Shown: positions 35,547 through 44,211 of the stretch, in pieces
Position numbering within the stretch: the first letter of the stretch is position 1
Layout of the letters: each line of letters starts with the position of its first letter
Source: Shewanella algae
GTDB lineage: Bacteria; Pseudomonadota; Gammaproteobacteria; Enterobacterales; Shewanellaceae
Assembly: GCF_009183365.2 (NCBI RefSeq)
Contig: NZ_CP068230.1
Coordinates: 3,067,001 to 3,131,000 of the forward strand
Reading direction: 5' to 3'
DNA length: 64,000 nucleotides
Notes under the pieces: model-generated
Told to the model about the DNA's origin: nothing
The model's input: only the letters and a program-made list of their open reading frames with translations
Databases searched by the model: none
Made by a program: the position numbers and the translations under genes

Positions 35547-38500
35547 ATGAATAAGTTTTCTGTACTGGCGCCTGAGGGTGCCCCAAAGGCCGGCGAGATA
35601 CGCCATCTCGGCCTCGGCGAAGGCGTGGAGCGCGCGCTGACCTTGGCCAACCTCGCCCGCCAACATCAAGGTGTCAGCCTGTTGGTAACAGCGGATACGC
35701 CAACCGCCCTGACACTGGAAGCCGAACTTAAATACCTTTTGGGTGATGCCCTGCCCGTGTGGTTGTTTCCCGATCGGGAAACCCTGCCCTACGACAGCTT
35801 TTCGCCGCATCAGGATCTGATCTCCCAGCGGCTGGAAACCCTGTCAAGGTTGCCAAGTGCCAAGCGCGCCCTGGTAATAGTGCCTATTAACACCCTGATG
35901 GTGCGACTGCCACCCAAGTCTTTCCTGTCGGCCAATGTGATGTTGCTGAACAAGGGCGACAACTACAGCCTGCAACAGATGCGCGAGCACTTGGTCAGCG
36001 CCGGTTATCATCTGGTCGGCCAGGTTTATGAACATGGCGAATTTGCCATTCGCGGCTCGATTCTGGATATCTTTCCCATGGGCTCAGCCGAGCCGTTGCG
36101 AATTGAACTGTTCGATGATGAAGTGGAATCGATTCGCCATTTCGATCCTGAAACCCAGCTATCCAAGGAACCCCTGTCGCAGGTACGAATGCTGCCGGCC
36201 AAGGAGTTCCCAACTGATGAACGGGCCATAGAAGGCTTCCGCCAGCGTTATCGGCGCTATTTTGAAGTATTGGTTAAAGAGCCCGAGTCCATCTATCAGC
36301 AGGTGAGCCGCCATTTGATGCCCGCCGGTATCGAAAACTACCTGCCCTTGTTCTTTGACGAAACCGCGACCCTATTCGACTATTTTGCCGGCGATGTGCA
36401 ACTGCTGACGCTGGGCGACCTGCAGCAGGCCGCCGACACCCATTTGACGCAGGTGCGCAATCGCTATGAAGACAGGCGGGTCGATCCGCTGCGGCCCTTG
36501 CTGGCCCCGGCCGACCTATATCTGTTGACCGAGCAGCTGTTTGTCGCCTTCAAGCGCTGGCCAAGATTGCAACTGAGCCAGGTGGATGCCCAAAAACAGC
36601 AGCAATTGGCTGCAGTAAGCGCGCTGCCGGATATCTCGGTCAACCATAAGCTGAAGCAGCCCTTGCAGGCATTGGCCGACTATATCACCTCGGCGGGCAG
36701 AGTCCTGCTCAGCGCCGAATCCGAAGGCCGCCGCGAGGCGCTGATGGAGCTGCTGGCCAAGATAGAGTTGCGCCCGGTACTGTTCCCGCATCTCAAGGCG
36801 TTTATCGACTCGGATGCACAGCTGGGGTTAATCGTCTCGCCCCTTGCCAAGGGCTGCATACTCCATGAGCCCAAGCTGAGCATTATTTGCGAGACCGAGC
36901 TCTTCGGTCAGCGGATCTCCCAGCAGAGGCGGCGGGAAAAACAGCGCCAGATCAGCAGCGATGCCCTGATTAAAAACCTCGCCGAGCTCAAGGTCGGCCA
37001 ACCCATAGTGCATCTGGAGCACGGGGTCGCCCTCTATCAAGGACTGGAAACCCTGGATACCGGCGGCGTGGTGGCCGAATACCTCAAGCTGGAATACGCC
37101 GGTGGCGACAAACTCTATGTGCCTGTGTCGTCGCTGCACCTCATCAGCCGCTACGCCGTGGCACCGGATGAATCCCCCAACCTCAACAAGTTGGGCAACG
37201 AGAGCTGGGCCAAGGCCAAGAAGAAGGCGATAGAGCGCATTCGTGATGTGGCCGCCGAGCTGCTGGATGTTTACGCTCGCCGTCAGGCCCGCCCCGGCGA
37301 GGCCTGTGAACTGGATGAGGCCGAATACGCTCTGTTCGCCCAGGGTTTCCCGTTCGAAGAGACAGTGGATCAGGAAACCTCCATCGCCGCCGTTCTCGCC
37401 GATATGCAGTCACCGGTGGCCATGGACCGTCTTATCTGTGGTGACGTGGGCTTTGGCAAGACAGAAGTGGCCATGCGCGCCGCATTTGTTGCCGTCAACG
37501 CCGGCAAGCAGGTGGTGGTGTTGGTGCCCACGACGCTGCTGGCTCAGCAGCACTATGAAAACTTCAAGGACAGGTTCGCCGACTGGCCGGTGCAGATTGA
37601 AGTCATGTCCCGTTTTCGCACCGCCAAAGAGCAGCAACAGGTGATTGCCGACCTGGCAAACGGCAAGGTGGATATTGTTATCGGCACCCATAAGCTGCTC
37701 AACAGCGAGGTGAAATTTGACGCCCTCGGTCTGCTTATCATAGATGAGGAACACAGGTTCGGGGTACGGCAGAAAGAGAAGATCAAGGCGCTCAGGGCCA
37801 ATGTGGACATTCTCACCCTGACGGCGACCCCTATTCCCCGCACCCTGAATATGGCCATGTCCGGCATGCGGGATCTGTCGATTATCGCTACCCCGCCGGC
37901 CAAACGCCTGGCGGTGAAAACTTTCGTGCGCGAATACGACAAGGCCAGTGTCCGTGAGGCCATAGAGCGGGAGATCCTCCGTGGCGGCCAGGTCTATTAC
38001 CTGCACAACAATGTGGAGAGCATAGAGAAACGCGCCGAGGAGCTGCGCGAGCTGTTGCCCGATGCCAGAGTGGTAGTGGCCCACGGCCAGATGCGTGAGC
38101 GCGAGCTGGAGCGGGTAATGTCCGATTTTTACCACAGACGCTACAACGTGTTGGTGTGTACCACCATTATTGAAACCGGTATCGATGTGCCGAGCGCCAA
38201 CACCATCATCATAGAGCGGGCCGACACCTTCGGGTTGGCGCAGCTGCATCAGCTCAGGGGCCGGGTTGGCCGCTCCCATCACCAGGCTTATGCCTATCTG
38301 ATGACCCCGCATCCGAAACGCATGACCTCAGATGCCCGCAAGCGCCTGGAAGCGATTGACGCCCTGGAAGATCTTGGCGCCGGCTTTATGCTGGCGACTC
38401 AGGATCTGGAGATCCGCGGCGCCGGTGAATTGCTGGGGGATGAGCAGAGCGGCCATATCTCCAAGATAGGCTTCAGCCTCTATATGGAGATGCTGGAGTC

Positions 38501-39011
38501 GGCGGTCAAGGCGCTGAAACAGGGCAAGGAGCCATCCCTGGCGCAGATGCTCAACCAGCAGTGCGAAATCGAGCTGAGGATCCCGGCGCTGTTGCCGGAA
38601 GACTATGTGGGCGATGTCAATATTCGCCTATCGCTCTACAAACGGATAGCCAACTGCACTACGGAAGCGGCGCTGGATGAGCTCAAGGTAGAACTGATTG
38701 ACCGTTTCGGTTTGTTGCCTGAAGCCACCCGTAACCTGATGCAACTGACACTGTACAAGCATCAGGCCACCGCGCTCGGGCTGAAGAAACTGGATTTTCA
38801 CGCCCGCGGCGGCAGTGTAGAGTTCGGTGACGATCATATTATCGATCCCGGCTTTATCATTGGCCTGTTGCAATCCCAGCCACAAATCTATCGAATGGAT
38901 GGACCGAATAAGTTAAAGTTCACCCTGGCGGCCGAAAGCAGTAAAGAACGCCTGGAGATAGTGGGTCTACTGCTGCAACAACTGGCACAACACACTGTGG
39001 GAGAAAAATAG
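35547..39011 (+). CDS. mfd: Transcription-repair coupling factor Mfd
   Basis: A 1,154-residue DNA translocase that removes stalled RNA polymerase and recruits UvrA. The N-terminal UvrB-like domains contain SHFFPDRE-type sequences (LFPDRETLPYDSFSPHQDLIS). The polymerase-interacting CarD-like domain lies at about 480-540 (VHLEHGVALYQGLETLDTGG...). The RecG-like motor has Walker A GDVGFGKTE (about 632-640), DEEH (about 732-735) and the later helicase motifs with ARVVVAHGQM and HQLRGRVGRS. The C-terminal autoinhibitory domain is present. Length matches E. coli Mfd (1,148). The stop shares a base with the next gene's GTG. Confidence 0.97.
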   Translation: MNKFSVLAPEGAPKAGEIRHLGLGEGVERALTLANLARQHQGVSLLVTADTPTALTLEAELKYLLGDALPVWLFPDRETLPYDSFSPHQDLISQRLETLSRLPSAKRALVIVPINTLMVRLPPKSFLSANVMLLNKGDNYSLQQMREHLVSAGYHLVGQVYEHGEFAIRGSILDIFPMGSAEPLRIELFDDEVESIRHFDPETQLSKEPLSQVRMLPAKEFPTDERAIEGFRQRYRRYFEVLVKEPESIYQQVSRHLMPAGIENYLPLFFDETATLFDYFAGDVQLLTLGDLQQAADTHLTQVRNRYEDRRVDPLRPLLAPADLYLLTEQLFVAFKRWPRLQLSQVDAQKQQQLAAVSALPDISVNHKLKQPLQALADYITSAGRVLLSAESEGRREALMELLAKIELRPVLFPHLKAFIDSDAQLGLIVSPLAKGCILHEPKLSIICETELFGQRISQQRRREKQRQISSDALIKNLAELKVGQPIVHLEHGVALYQGLETLDTGGVVAEYLKLEYAGGDKLYVPVSSLHLISRYAVAPDESPNLNKLGNESWAKAKKKAIERIRDVAAELLDVYARRQARPGEACELDEAEYALFAQGFPFEETVDQETSIAAVLADMQSPVAMDRLICGDVGFGKTEVAMRAAFVAVNAGKQVVVLVPTTLLAQQHYENFKDRFADWPVQIEVMSRFRTAKEQQQVIADLANGKVDIVIGTHKLLNSEVKFDALGLLIIDEEHRFGVRQKEKIKALRANVDILTLTATPIPRTLNMAMSGMRDLSIIATPPAKRLAVKTFVREYDKASVREAIEREILRGGQVYYLHNNVESIEKRAEELRELLPDARVVVAHGQMRERELERVMSDFYHRRYNVLVCTTIIETGIDVPSANTIIIERADTFGLAQLHQLRGRVGRSHHQAYAYLMTPHPKRMTSDARKRLEAIDALEDLGAGFMLATQDLEIRGAGELLGDEQSGHISKIGFSLYMEMLESAVKALKQGKEPSLAQMLNQQCEIELRIPALLPEDYVGDVNIRLSLYKRIANCTTEAALDELKVELIDRFGLLPEATRNLMQLTLYKHQATALGLKKLDFHARGGSVEFGDDHIIDPGFIIGLLQSQPQIYRMDGPNKLKFTLAAESSKERLEIVGLLLQQLAQHTVGEK

Positions 39012-40141
39012 TGTATCGAAATATGCTGGCAACCCTGGCTCTGGGGCTGACACTTTCGCCTGTATTGCAGGCGGCACAATACCCTTGGTACGAAGTCGAG
39101 GTATACCTGTTTGAGCGCCCCGGGCCAAGCACGGAAAAGTGGCCGGATACGCCGCTGGAGCTCAAGCTGAACAAGACCATAGACTTGATCACTCCCCAGG
39201 TCGCCACCGAAATCAGCTCAAGCAGCATGGCTGTGGGATACTGTGATCCGCAATGGCAATCTCAATCCGCAGACAGCGCAGCAGATAAGGCTCTCAATAA
39301 AGATACCTTTGACTCACAGCGCGGCCGTCCCCTTCAGGCAGGCCAAGTGATATCTCTGGCCCAGACCGATAACACGACTCAAGCGGATGCCGCCGGTTTG
39401 CCTTGCCAACAGCAGCAAGCGGAAATCCGTATGCCCAAGCAGTTGCCTGTGAATATCAGTCCCAGAGACAGCAGCACAGCCAGCCAACCCGGCGCCTTGC
39501 TGCTCAGTGAAAGTCGAGCCCAATTTGGCGGTGTTATCAATGCCCTCAAGCGGCAGAGCGGTTTGAAAGGACTTTTACACCTCACCTGGCAGCAACAGAT
39601 GAAGCCCCGCCATAGAGCAGAGGCGATGCATCTCTTTGGTGGCCGTAACTTTGGCTCGCAGTTCAGGCAGTCAGGTTTACCCCAGAGCCAGTTGGACACG
39701 GCTTCAAGCTCCTCTTTGAATGGCTTGTCAGAAGAATTATCGGAAGACAAACTGCCTGGGCAGGCAATAGGCAATGGCCTAAGTGAACCAAATCAAATGG
39801 GCAGTGAGGAATACGCAGCGCTTGGCAGCTTGATGGTCCCCAAAACACCCAAGGCGGTGTGGGAGTTCGATGGGCTTTTAAATATCTATCTCAGCCATTA
39901 TCTCTATGTGGAAACCCGCTTTAATTTGAGGGAGGCCGGCTATAAATCTCTAGCCACTCAGGAAGGCGAACCTGAACTGCAAACCCCCTTTCTTTACAGC
40001 ATTCCCATGGAACAGAATCGCCGTATTCGCAGCGGGGAAATACACTACTTCGATCATCCCAGAATGGGGATGATCCTACAGGTAAGGCGTATGGCTCAGC
40101 CAGGCAGCCAAACTCAAGCCGATGGTGGCGAAGAACTCTGA
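39011..40141 (+). CDS. CsiV-family secreted protein
   Basis: A 376-residue protein with a signal peptide (MLATLALGLTLSPVLQAAQ) if read from the GTG at 39011; an ATG at 39023 is an alternative start. The mature N-terminus WYEVEVYLFERPGPSTEKWPD and the later LKGLLHLTWQQ, VWEFDGLLNIYLSHYLYVETRFN and SGEIHYFDHPRMGMILQVRR fit CsiV-family proteins. In Pseudomonas and Vibrio relatives this family lies directly after mfd and is named after a Vibrio peptidoglycan-growth factor. A low-complexity Ser/Gln-rich middle (about 75-160 and 225-270) is unlike a compact enzyme. It overlaps mfd by one base, so it is probably co-transcribed. Confidence 0.75.
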   Translation: MYRNMLATLALGLTLSPVLQAAQYPWYEVEVYLFERPGPSTEKWPDTPLELKLNKTIDLITPQVATEISSSSMAVGYCDPQWQSQSADSAADKALNKDTFDSQRGRPLQAGQVISLAQTDNTTQADAAGLPCQQQQAEIRMPKQLPVNISPRDSSTASQPGALLLSESRAQFGGVINALKRQSGLKGLLHLTWQQQMKPRHRAEAMHLFGGRNFGSQFRQSGLPQSQLDTASSSSLNGLSEELSEDKLPGQAIGNGLSEPNQMGSEEYAALGSLMVPKTPKAVWEFDGLLNIYLSHYLYVETRFNLREAGYKSLATQEGEPELQTPFLYSIPMEQNRRIRSGEIHYFDHPRMGMILQVRRMAQPGSQTQADGGEEL

Positions 40142-40414
40142 TCAATCACTGATAGAGAAGTCGAGGTAGATCTCATCTGCCTCGTCTTCCTCTACATACA
40201 CTCCATCGACCCGAGCCTGAGGTGGCCCTTGCTCGCACCAGGCAATCAAGTGGTCGACCGCCGGGAAGGCGCCCTGCGCCAACACCTCCACCGAACCATC
40301 TTCTTTGTTGCGCACATAGCCTGTCACCCCAAGTGACTGAGCCTTTTGCTGGGTAAAGCGTCTGAAACAGACTCCCTGCACCTTGCCTTTCACAGTCAGC
40401 AGCACCCGCTTCAT
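40142..40414 (-). CDS. Acylphosphatase
   Basis: A 90-residue enzyme that hydrolyses acyl phosphates such as acetyl or carbamoyl phosphate. The signature GKVQGVCFRRFTQQKAQSLGVTGYVRNKEDGSVEVLAQG contains the catalytic Arg and Asn. I start at the ATG at 40414, which has AAGGAG six bases before it. The frame stays open upstream to 40579, but that part runs through a terminator stem and a T-rich tract, so it is not coding. A promoter may lie just downstream of that terminator (TTGTTA ... TATAAG). Confidence 0.92.
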   Translation of the reverse strand: MKRVLLTVKGKVQGVCFRRFTQQKAQSLGVTGYVRNKEDGSVEVLAQGAFPAVDHLIAWCEQGPPQARVDGVYVEEDEADEIYLDFSISD

Positions 40415-40492
40415 GGGCGTCTCCTTGTAGACTTGTCTTGGTGGCCTTGTGTTGCCATGCTTATAAATCAAGCAGTTGATTAACAAAAAAGC

Positions 40493-40524
40493 AAAAAAAA
40501 CAGCTAACAAAAGAGTGTTAGCTG
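40493..40524 (-). terminator. Strong Rho-independent terminator with no ORF of its own
   Basis: On the minus strand CAGCTAAC-ACTCTTTT-GTTAGCTG is followed by eight Ts. It lies about 200 bp after the ycfP stop and upstream of the acylphosphatase gene, so it probably ends a separate RNA. Confidence 0.9.
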
Positions 40525-40640
40525 CATCGGGCGACATACGCAAAAGGTCTGGCACTGTATGAATAACCGAATGTAACATTCTGTATCAAACTCGCCATGA
40601 TTGGTAACTTTACACAGTCAATGGCCCGATGCAACCAGCG
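40493..40640 (-). ncRNA. Candidate structured small RNA, possibly CRP-controlled
   Basis: On the minus strand a 9-bp inverted repeat GCATCGGGC (40632-40624) / GCCCGATGC (40532-40524) encloses about 91 nt and abuts the U8 terminator. Inside are GAATG-TTA-CATTC (40581-40569) and a CATAC/GTATG stem (40561-40557/40539-40535) whose loop shows CAGACCTTTT. That decamer also occurs in E. coli Spot 42, as I recall its sequence; this alone is not evidence of homology. A CRP-like site is centred at 40680.5, which would be -41.5 for a start at 40639. A start near 40600 using TAAAGT (40612-40607) is an alternative. No ORF fits. The RNA is inferred, not proven. Confidence 0.5.
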
Positions 40641-40672
40641 AAACAAACTGAAAAACAACCCGGAGGCACTCT

Positions 40673-40688
40673 CGTGATTTGGATCACA
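40673..40688. promoter_or_regulatory. Near-consensus CRP site
   Basis: TGTGATCCAAATCACG on the minus strand matches TGTGA-N6-TCACA with one mismatch. It lies in the gap after ycfP, 40-80 bp upstream of the candidate small RNA and not next to any protein start. Confidence 0.65.
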
Positions 40689-40720
40689 AAAAGCACCCGA
40701 TTTACCGTATGAGTGGATAT

Positions 40721-41281
40721 TTATCCTACCCGTTCAACCCCCTCGGTTTGCTTGAAGGCTTTTATCTGAGTCAAATGGCTCGCCAGCGAAGCAAACTTAT
40801 GACTCTGTTGTTTGTCCCAAATCACTTCATAATAGCGGCTGAGCAAGGCATGACTGCGGGTGCTGTCCAAGACCTCATCCTCGGTCGACAGCAGGCACAG
40901 GGCACGGTAGCGATTCTTACTGCGAAAATCGGTCACGCACTTGCTGGCAATATCGGCATACTCTTCCGGCCTGTCTATCTTGCCGGGCATATTTTCCTCC
41001 GGCCACAGATTGGGGTTGACCAATATCGCCTTGAGCCCGGACAGAAAAGCGATTCGCTCGGCCCAATAGGCACCCAGCCCCACACCTATGATCAATGGAT
41101 GGGGGTCATCGGTGAGTTTAAGCTGCTTACTGACCTCATTCAGCAGATGCTGCATGTCGTGTCTGGGATGCTGGGTGCTGTAGCTGATGAGACGCACATC
41201 ATCATCAATGAACTGTAACTGTCTGACTTTTTCATGATTACCCGGGCTGGTGGCATCAAATCCGTGAAAATACAAAATCAT
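40721..41281 (-). CDS. ycfP: YcfP-family alpha/beta-hydrolase-like protein
   Basis: A 186-residue protein of the UPF0227/YcfP family. It begins MILYFHGFDATSPGNHEK and contains GVGLGAYWAERIAFLSG, the position of the nucleophile elbow in related esterases. Here Gly-x-Gly-Leu-Gly replaces Gly-x-Ser-x-Gly, as in E. coli YcfP, so it is probably not a classical serine hydrolase. LLSTEDEVLD and the final His-containing SHKFAS correspond to the usual acid and His positions. GAGGA precedes the ATG. It follows nagZ by 83 bp, the same order as nagZ-ycfP in E. coli. Confidence 0.88.
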   Translation of the reverse strand: MILYFHGFDATSPGNHEKVRQLQFIDDDVRLISYSTQHPRHDMQHLLNEVSKQLKLTDDPHPLIIGVGLGAYWAERIAFLSGLKAILVNPNLWPEENMPGKIDRPEEYADIASKCVTDFRSKNRYRALCLLSTEDEVLDSTRSHALLSRYYEVIWDKQQSHKFASLASHLTQIKAFKQTEGVERVG

Positions 41282-41364
41282 TTTGTTTCCTCAAGTCTCA
41301 TTTCCAGTCATGGTTATACAGGTTTCAAACTAACCAAGTTAGTTTGCGCCTATATTGTGCCAAA

Positions 41365-42381
41365 TCAATTTTTTGTGGATGAAATCCTTGCCGCCAGCTC
41401 GCGGGCCCGCTCCCAGCGCACTTCATCCTGTAATGCACGCATCACCTTTACGGGGTCGGCCCTTAATGTTGCAGCCGGGAAAGGATTGCTCTCTGGCCAA
41501 GAGAAGTCCCCCAGAAGACTTCTGGCACCCTCAGGGTCATTGCATACCAATACCATGTTACAACCGGCATCCAGCGCCGCCCTGGCCCTTGCCTGATAAT
41601 CTCCGGCTACCGCCGCCCCTTTCATGCCGAGATCGTCCGAAAAAATCACCCCGTTAAAGGCCAGTTTGCCACGCAGCTCATGTTGGAGCCAAAAAGATGA
41701 AAAACCAGCAGGGTTAGGGTCTACTTCGGGATAAATGACATGAGCCGGCATAATGCCTTGGAGTATCTCTCTGGCGATCAGCTGTGAAAAAGGCTGCATG
41801 TCACACTCGGCAATCTCTTGGTAACTGCGCGGGTCGACCGGCTGGGCAATATGGGAATCGGCCTCGACGCTGCCGTGGCCGGGAAAATGTTTGCCCACCG
41901 CGGCCATACCGGCCTCAGTCATGCCTTCAATAAAGGCCGCTGCCAGAGCCGTGACCTGCTCGGGCTTTGAGGCGAAACTGCGAGTGCCTATCACCTGACT
42001 GATACCATTGAGATCGAGCACAGGGGCAAAGCTTAAATCTATATCACAAGCCAAGAGCTCAACGGCCATCAGGAAGCCCAGCTCTTTGGCCCAGGTTGTT
42101 GCCAGCTCCAGCGAGCCTGCGGCGGCCGGCAATATATCGCCCATGGCTGGGATTTCGGTAAACCCCTTTCGAAAACGCTGTACCCTGCCCCCTTCATGGT
42201 CGACGGCGATCAGCAGTTCGGAACGCACACTGCGAACCGCACGGATCAGGGCTATCAGTTGCTCTCTGTCTTGGTAATTACGGCTGAAAAGGATTAGGCC
42301 GCCAACGGCCGGGTGCTGCAGGACAGAGGCCTCCTCTGGCGTCAACTCGACAGAGGCAAGATCCAGCATTAAGTGACTCAT
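41365..42381 (-). CDS. nagZ: Beta-N-acetylhexosaminidase NagZ
   Basis: A 338-residue cytoplasmic GH3 enzyme that removes GlcNAc from anhydro-muropeptides during cell-wall recycling; its product signals ampC induction in some species. I chose the ATG at 42381 (MSHLMLDLAS), with GGAG seven bases upstream, over the ATG at 42408. DHEGGRVQRF, the catalytic His loop KHFPGHGSVEADSHIAQP and FSDDLGMKGA, with the nucleophile Asp, are all present. Co-directional with ycfP. Confidence 0.96.
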   Translation of the reverse strand: MSHLMLDLASVELTPEEASVLQHPAVGGLILFSRNYQDREQLIALIRAVRSVRSELLIAVDHEGGRVQRFRKGFTEIPAMGDILPAAAGSLELATTWAKELGFLMAVELLACDIDLSFAPVLDLNGISQVIGTRSFASKPEQVTALAAAFIEGMTEAGMAAVGKHFPGHGSVEADSHIAQPVDPRSYQEIAECDMQPFSQLIAREILQGIMPAHVIYPEVDPNPAGFSSFWLQHELRGKLAFNGVIFSDDLGMKGAAVAGDYQARARAALDAGCNMVLVCNDPEGARSLLGDFSWPESNPFPAATLRADPVKVMRALQDEVRWERARELAARISSTKN

Positions 42382-42553
42382 AAACATCTCCAACAGGGTA
42401 CCGCGCATGAAAGCGACTGAAAAAGGTACGAAATGGTGTTAGCCCCGATACAGGTATGGCTGCCAGGATAGCGCAACTAGGGTCAATCCCATTGTTAGCA
42501 AGGCTAATCCGACCATAGCTTGATAAAAATAACTAATGATATTCCAGGCCAAA

Positions 42554-42632
42554 AGTATGGGATACTTGCCCTATGGGCAGAGTAACTCTGGGTCAAGGTT
42601 ACTCCGAAACCCGCGTATGCGCGAGCAATGCG
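42554..42632 (+). promoter_or_regulatory. Run of adjacent hairpins upstream of sdaA
   Basis: Four stems follow each other: AGTAT/ATACT (42554-42566), TGCCC/GGGCA (42567-42579), GAGTAAC/GTTACTC (42580-42604) and GCGC/GCGC (about 42618-42632). They lie 50-125 bp before the sdaA ATG. None ends in a T-tract. The set looks like a folded mRNA leader; I do not recognise a known riboswitch. Confidence 0.4.
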
Positions 42633-42679
42633 CCTCCCAATGACTAAAATAACAACGAAACAGCAACAGGGTTAACCAA

Positions 42680-44056
42680 ATGATTAGCGTATTCGATATG
42701 TTCAAGATAGGTATAGGGCCCTCCAGTTCCCATACCGTGGGTCCGATGAAAGCGGGCAAAATCTTTATCGAACAACTGGCTGCAGATGACTTACTTGGAC
42801 AGGTCGACGAACTGCAGGCCGAGCTTTTTGGCTCTCTTGGACAAACGGGCAAGGGCCACGGTACCGGCAAGGCGGTGATCCTGGGATTGATGGGGGAAGA
42901 TCCGGAAACCGTCGATACCGACAGCATAGAGACGATTCTGGCAGAGGTGGCCGACAGCCAGACACTGACACTCAGCGATGGCCGTAAGGTTAAGTTTACC
43001 CGCGAAGATGGCATCACCTACCACAGACGCAAGACACTGCCGGCACACGCCAACGCCATGACACTCTACGCCCTCAAGGCCGGAGAGTGTTTGTATCAAC
43101 GCACTTACTATTCGGTCGGCGGCGGTTTTATTCTCGATGAGGATGAAATTCAGCAGCGTAACGCCTCTCCAGCGACTCCCATCGCCCAGGCTCCTTACGA
43201 TTTCAATACCGCCAGCGAACTCTTGGAACTGTGCTGCGACAATGGCCTGAGCATCTCTTCGCTGATGATGGCCAATGAGCTCAGCATAGCCCCTGAGAGT
43301 GAAGTCAAAGCCAAACTGTGGCATATCTGGCAAACCATGAAGGCCTGCGTGGAAAAAGGCTATCAGAAAGAGGGCATTTTACCCGGCGGTCTCAAGCTGC
43401 GCCGCCGCGCCCCGGCGCTGTATCGCCGCCTCAAGGCTGAGGGCCGCAACAACATAGATCCCCTCAATGCCATGGATTGGGTGGACTTGTTTGCCCTGTC
43501 TGTGAATGAGCAAAATGCTGCCGGCGATCGGGTGGTAACGGCCCCGACCAATGGCGCCGCCGGTATCATCCCCGCCGTGCTCTGCTACTACGACACCTTT
43601 GTTCAGGAAGTCGATGAGGATGTGTGTAGCCGCTTTCTGTTGACGGCCGCGGCCATAGGTATTCTGTACAAGAAAAACGCCTCCATTTCCGGAGCCGAGG
43701 TTGGCTGCCAGGGCGAAGTCGGCGTGGCTTGTTCCATGGCAGCAGCCGCTCTGACCGAGATCATGGGTGGTACGGTCGAGCATGTCGAAAACGCGGCGGA
43801 AATCGGGATGGAACACAATCTGGGGTTAACCTGCGATCCTGTCGGCGGCCTGGTGCAGGTTCCCTGTATCGAACGTAATGCCATGGGCGCCGTCAAGGCG
43901 ATCAACGCTTCACGCATGGCGCTGCGCGGCGACGGTAATCATAAGGTTTCCCTGGATAAAGTGATCAAGACCATGATGGATACCGGCAAAGATATGCGCA
44001 GCAAGTACAAGGAAACCGCCAAAGGCGGCCTGGCGGTTAATATCGTCGAATGTTGA
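42680..44056 (+). CDS. sdaA: L-serine ammonia-lyase (L-serine dehydratase)
   Basis: A 458-residue iron-sulfur enzyme that converts L-serine to pyruvate and ammonia. The N-terminal domain has IGPSSSHTVGPMKAG (11-25). The catalytic domain holds the three cluster cysteines in GAEVGCQGEVG and TCDPVGGLVQVPCIERN, with GTVEHVENAAEIGMEHNLGL between them. It is a single-chain SdaA/SdaB type of normal length. It feeds pyruvate to central metabolism. A structured leader lies upstream and a perfect 12-bp hairpin 62 bp downstream. Confidence 0.97.
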   Translation: MISVFDMFKIGIGPSSSHTVGPMKAGKIFIEQLAADDLLGQVDELQAELFGSLGQTGKGHGTGKAVILGLMGEDPETVDTDSIETILAEVADSQTLTLSDGRKVKFTREDGITYHRRKTLPAHANAMTLYALKAGECLYQRTYYSVGGGFILDEDEIQQRNASPATPIAQAPYDFNTASELLELCCDNGLSISSLMMANELSIAPESEVKAKLWHIWQTMKACVEKGYQKEGILPGGLKLRRRAPALYRRLKAEGRNNIDPLNAMDWVDLFALSVNEQNAAGDRVVTAPTNGAAGIIPAVLCYYDTFVQEVDEDVCSRFLLTAAAIGILYKKNASISGAEVGCQGEVGVACSMAAAALTEIMGGTVEHVENAAEIGMEHNLGLTCDPVGGLVQVPCIERNAMGAVKAINASRMALRGDGNHKVSLDKVIKTMMDTGKDMRSKYKETAKGGLAVNIVEC

Positions 44057-44117
44057 TTGGTGCAGCTCTGCGCTTACTCAGAGGATAGCAAGAGCAGATT
44101 CGTTCACCAAAGCTCAT

Positions 44118-44145
44118 ATGAGGCGTTGCTCAGGCAACGCCTCAT
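44118..44145 (+). terminator. Hairpin after sdaA
   Basis: ATGAGGCGTTGC-TCAG-GCAACGCCTCAT, a 12-bp perfect stem followed by TACTGCC. It is strong but without a T-tract; it may act as an mRNA stabiliser or as a weak terminator. Confidence 0.55.
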
Positions 44146-44211
44146 TACTGCCTCCCGCTGTTTACAGGATTTCCTATGCCGTAACCCTCTTTTTCTGATC
44201 GCTTGCAGACC

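Noticed and set aside
37410..38312. 300-residue ORF antisense to mfd
   Set aside because: Lies wholly inside the conserved motor domain of mfd on the other strand.
40415..40579. Upstream extension of the acylphosphatase reading frame
   Set aside because: It would translate the terminator stem and its T-tract; a good ribosome site supports the internal ATG at 40414.
40679..41218. 179-residue plus-strand ORF over ycfP
   Set aside because: Antisense shadow of ycfP without a ribosome site or family match.
42440..42679. Glycine riboswitch upstream of sdaA
   Set aside because: The stems do not match the conserved core sequence of glycine aptamers as I know it.
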